A stretch of DNA of 7,228 nucleotides, from positions 1 to 7,228 of the forward strand of contig DJUV01000067.1 of NCBI GenBank assembly GCA_002440625.1, written 5' to 3'. This document shows, in pieces, positions 5,600 through 7,228 of this stretch. The stretch is from Rhodobacteraceae bacterium UBA6273 (GTDB taxonomy: Bacteria; Pseudomonadota; Alphaproteobacteria; Rhodobacterales; Rhodobacteraceae). Each line of letters begins with the position of its first letter. The first letter of the stretch is position 1. A program made the translations under genes and the position numbers. The notes beneath the pieces are model-generated. The model had not been told where the DNA came from and ran no database searches. It worked only from the letters and a program-made list of their open reading frames with translations.

Positions 5600-7132
5600 T
5601 CAGATTTCGGGCTCCGCTTCAGCCACCAGCGACAGGGGCGCGGCCCCCCTCGGCAGGTCGTCGATGGTCAGCACCCGCGTCGGCCGCGCCAGCCGGTTGC
5701 GCACGACCCAGTGGAGCCGCAGTTGCGCCCGCGTGATCGCGACATAGGCCAGCCGCTTCCACAAGGGCACGCCGGCCTCGCTCCGGCCGGTGCGGGCGGC
5801 GACGAAAAGATCGGGCGCAAAGACCTGCACATCCGCCCATTGCGAGCCTTGCGCCTTGTGGACAGTCACGGCGGCGCCATGCAGGAACGCCGCCCCCATC
5901 CGCGCAGCATAGGGGATGAAGGGTTCTTCCTCATCCGGCAGCTCGATCTTGATGATCGAGGCCACTGACACCCGCGGATCTTCGGCGCCGACCATATGCA
6001 TTCGGGAAAATCCCGGCTTCGATCCGGGGCCGAGGTAGATGACCTGCGCGCCCTTGATAAGACCCTTCGCCTCAAGGTCGATGCGCTTCTTGCGGTGCTT
6101 CAGCGGCAGTTCGATCCCGTCGCAGAGGAGGGGCTCACCCGGCAGAAGGTCATCCGGCGGCGCGTGATGGGCCGTGCGGAACGCCTGGATCAGCTTTATG
6201 CGCGTCTGGTTGCGCCAGACCAGCACTGGCGAGCGCGCCATCATGTCGCTATCCACCCGTTCGGCCCAGATCACCCTGTCGTCGCGCCGCGCGGCCTCGG
6301 CCACCATCTGCTCGAACGTCTCGAACTCCAGCGCGGGGTCGCCGAGCGCATGGGCAAGGTCGAGGATCGGATTGTCCTCTGCCTGCCGGTGGATGCGGTG
6401 CAACTCCACCTTGCGCGGCTCGGGCAGCTTGTCGAAGACCATCTCGCCCGACTGGCCCACGGGGGCCAACTGCGCCGGATCGCCGAAAAGGACCAGCGTC
6501 GGAAAGATCTCCTTCAGGTCGTCAAGCTGACGCTCATCCAGCATCGACGCCTCATCGACGAAACCGATGTCGAGCGGGTCTTCGCGCCGCTTCCAGCCCC
6601 GGATGAAGTCCGATCCGCGCAAACCCGCCGCCGCCAGCGCGCCGGGGATCGACTTCACCTGATCGTAGAACGCCTTCGCCCGGTCAAGCGCTACGTCGGT
6701 CAGCCCCTCGACCTTCGGGCGCTCGCCGGTGCCCGCCAGCCATTCGGCGATCTTCTCATACTCCGGGTCATAGACCGGGGTATAGAGGATGCGGTGGATG
6801 GTCGTCGCCGGCACGCCCCGGCCCCTCAGCACGCTCGCCGCCTTGTTCGTCGGCGCGAGGATGGCGAGCGTCCGGCGGTCCTTCCGCCGACGCCCCTCGT
6901 AGTCGCCGGAAATCGTCTCCACTCCCGCCTCGCCCAAGGCCTTCGTCAGCTGGGCCAGAAGCATGGTCTTGCCCGACCCGGCCTTGCCGACGACCGCAAG
7001 CAGGCCGCGCCCGCCCTGCGCGTCCGGGCGAAGTTCCGCGTTCAGAAGATCGACCCCGGCGCCGTCCAGAAGGTCGGCGATACGATCCCAGGCGACGGCC
7101 TGATCGTCGGAAAAGCGAAGCGGGACGGACAT
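5600..7132 (-). CDS. Compact RecD/Dda-like superfamily 1B DNA helicase
   Basis: A 510-residue ATP-dependent helicase expected to move 5'-3' on single-stranded DNA in replication or repair. The motifs run in order: Q-motif region FSDDQ (7-11), Walker A GKAGSGKT (49-56), motif Ia APTNKAA (93-99) with the following TIH (111-113), Walker B FVDEAS (191-196), motif III FGDPAQLAPVG (216-226), motif IV-like LHRIHRQ (244-250), an SH3-like stretch around GAQVIYLGPG (361-370), motif V TVHKAQGSQW (423-432) and motif VI YVAITRAQ (463-470). All catalytic residues look intact. It lacks the long N-terminal region of RecD2 (usually over 700 residues) and the RecBCD context, so it resembles the smaller Dda-type enzymes. 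Between motifs Ia and II there is a longer insertion (about 117-187). The start ATG is preceded on the minus strand by AGGG (7141-7144) eight bases away. It may share a transcript with the RAM gene. Its biological role is inferred. Confidence 0.9.
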   Translation of the reverse strand: MSVPLRFSDDQAVAWDRIADLLDGAGVDLLNAELRPDAQGGRGLLAVVGKAGSGKTMLLAQLTKALGEAGVETISGDYEGRRRKDRRTLAILAPTNKAASVLRGRGVPATTIHRILYTPVYDPEYEKIAEWLAGTGERPKVEGLTDVALDRAKAFYDQVKSIPGALAAAGLRGSDFIRGWKRREDPLDIGFVDEASMLDERQLDDLKEIFPTLVLFGDPAQLAPVGQSGEMVFDKLPEPRKVELHRIHRQAEDNPILDLAHALGDPALEFETFEQMVAEAARRDDRVIWAERVDSDMMARSPVLVWRNQTRIKLIQAFRTAHHAPPDDLLPGEPLLCDGIELPLKHRKKRIDLEAKGLIKGAQVIYLGPGSKPGFSRMHMVGAEDPRVSVASIIKIELPDEEEPFIPYAARMGAAFLHGAAVTVHKAQGSQWADVQVFAPDLFVAARTGRSEAGVPLWKRLAYVAITRAQLRLHWVVRNRLARPTRVLTIDDLPRGAAPLSLVAEAEPEI

Positions 7133-7149
7133 GGGCGCGACCCTATCCG

Positions 7150-7183
7150 CCCGCCCGGCGGGATGCCAGCAGGATTACCCTGC
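7150..7183 (-). other. Two small hairpins ahead of the helicase gene
   Basis: Two perfect five-pair stems are visible: CCCGC/GCGGG at 7150-7162 with a three-base loop, and GCAGG/CCTGC at 7169-7183 with a five-base loop. The TAA of the possible upstream gene sits at the edge of the second loop. Neither is followed by a T run on the minus strand, so they are not good intrinsic terminators. Chance formation is easy at this GC content. Confidence 0.3.
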
Positions 7184-7228
7184 GGCGGGAAGCGCCGGCA
7201 GGCGGCGCGCGGCGGTATCGAACCAGTG
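7175..7228 (-). CDS. Possible 3' end of a further minus-strand gene (partial)
   Basis: Reading the minus strand from the window edge gives 17 codons (HWFDTAARRLPALPAAG) and then TAA at 7175-7177. Codons mostly end in G or C, as in the real genes, and the stop would fall 42 bases before the helicase start, a normal operon spacing. The piece is far too short to assign to a family. A plus-strand frame from ATG 7131 is also open to the edge, so the evidence is weak. Confidence 0.35.
   Translation of the reverse strand, partial: HWFDTAARRLPALPAAG

Noticed and set aside
7131..7228. Plus-strand frame starting at ATG 7131 and open to the edge
   Set aside because: It would begin over the helicase start codon, and the translation is low-complexity Ala/Gly/Arg-rich without any recognisable feature.

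Overview
The window is about 7.2 kb of GC-rich, densely coding DNA with strong G/C preference at third codon positions. Protein content and gene style point to an alphaproteobacterium, most likely a member of the Rhodobacterales. The basis is recognition of the families: a PF09608/TIGR02186 membrane protein, which is essentially alphaproteobacterial, paired with a TauE/SafE permease, plus a compact RecD-like helicase. The genus cannot be named from the sequence alone. I see no tRNA, rRNA, CRISPR array, insertion sequence or phage gene.

Region 1 (1-3453, plus strand) is the downstream part of a nucleoside-type (BmpA/YufNOPQ class) ABC importer operon. It holds a double ATPase missing its N-terminus at the window edge, then two different permeases. 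Both junctions are TGATG stop/start overlaps, so the three genes are almost certainly one translationally coupled unit. The substrate-binding lipoprotein expected for this class is not in the window and probably lies upstream.

Region 2 (3454-3611) is a 158-base gap with no convincing gene. It contains a consensus TTGACA with a poor -10 partner, a possible promoter for the next two genes.

Region 3 (3612-5290, plus strand) is a two-gene unit: an eight-helix TauE/SafE-type anion permease, coupled by another TGATG overlap to a PF09608 protein with an export signal, a periplasmic domain and one C-terminal membrane anchor. Their tight coupling suggests a joint function. This is the best candidate here for a poorly described system.

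Region 4 (5295-7132, minus strand) converges on region 3 with only four bases between the two stop codons. A compact superfamily 1B RecD/Dda-like helicase is followed, 68 bases downstream on the same strand, by a stand-alone Lrp/AsnC RAM (ligand-binding) domain with no DNA-binding part.

The last 96 bases hold the helicase ribosome-binding site, two small GC-rich hairpins and possibly the 3' end of another minus-strand gene. Most of the window looks like ordinary chromosomal content; the interest lies in the two gene pairs whose partnership is not functionally explained.
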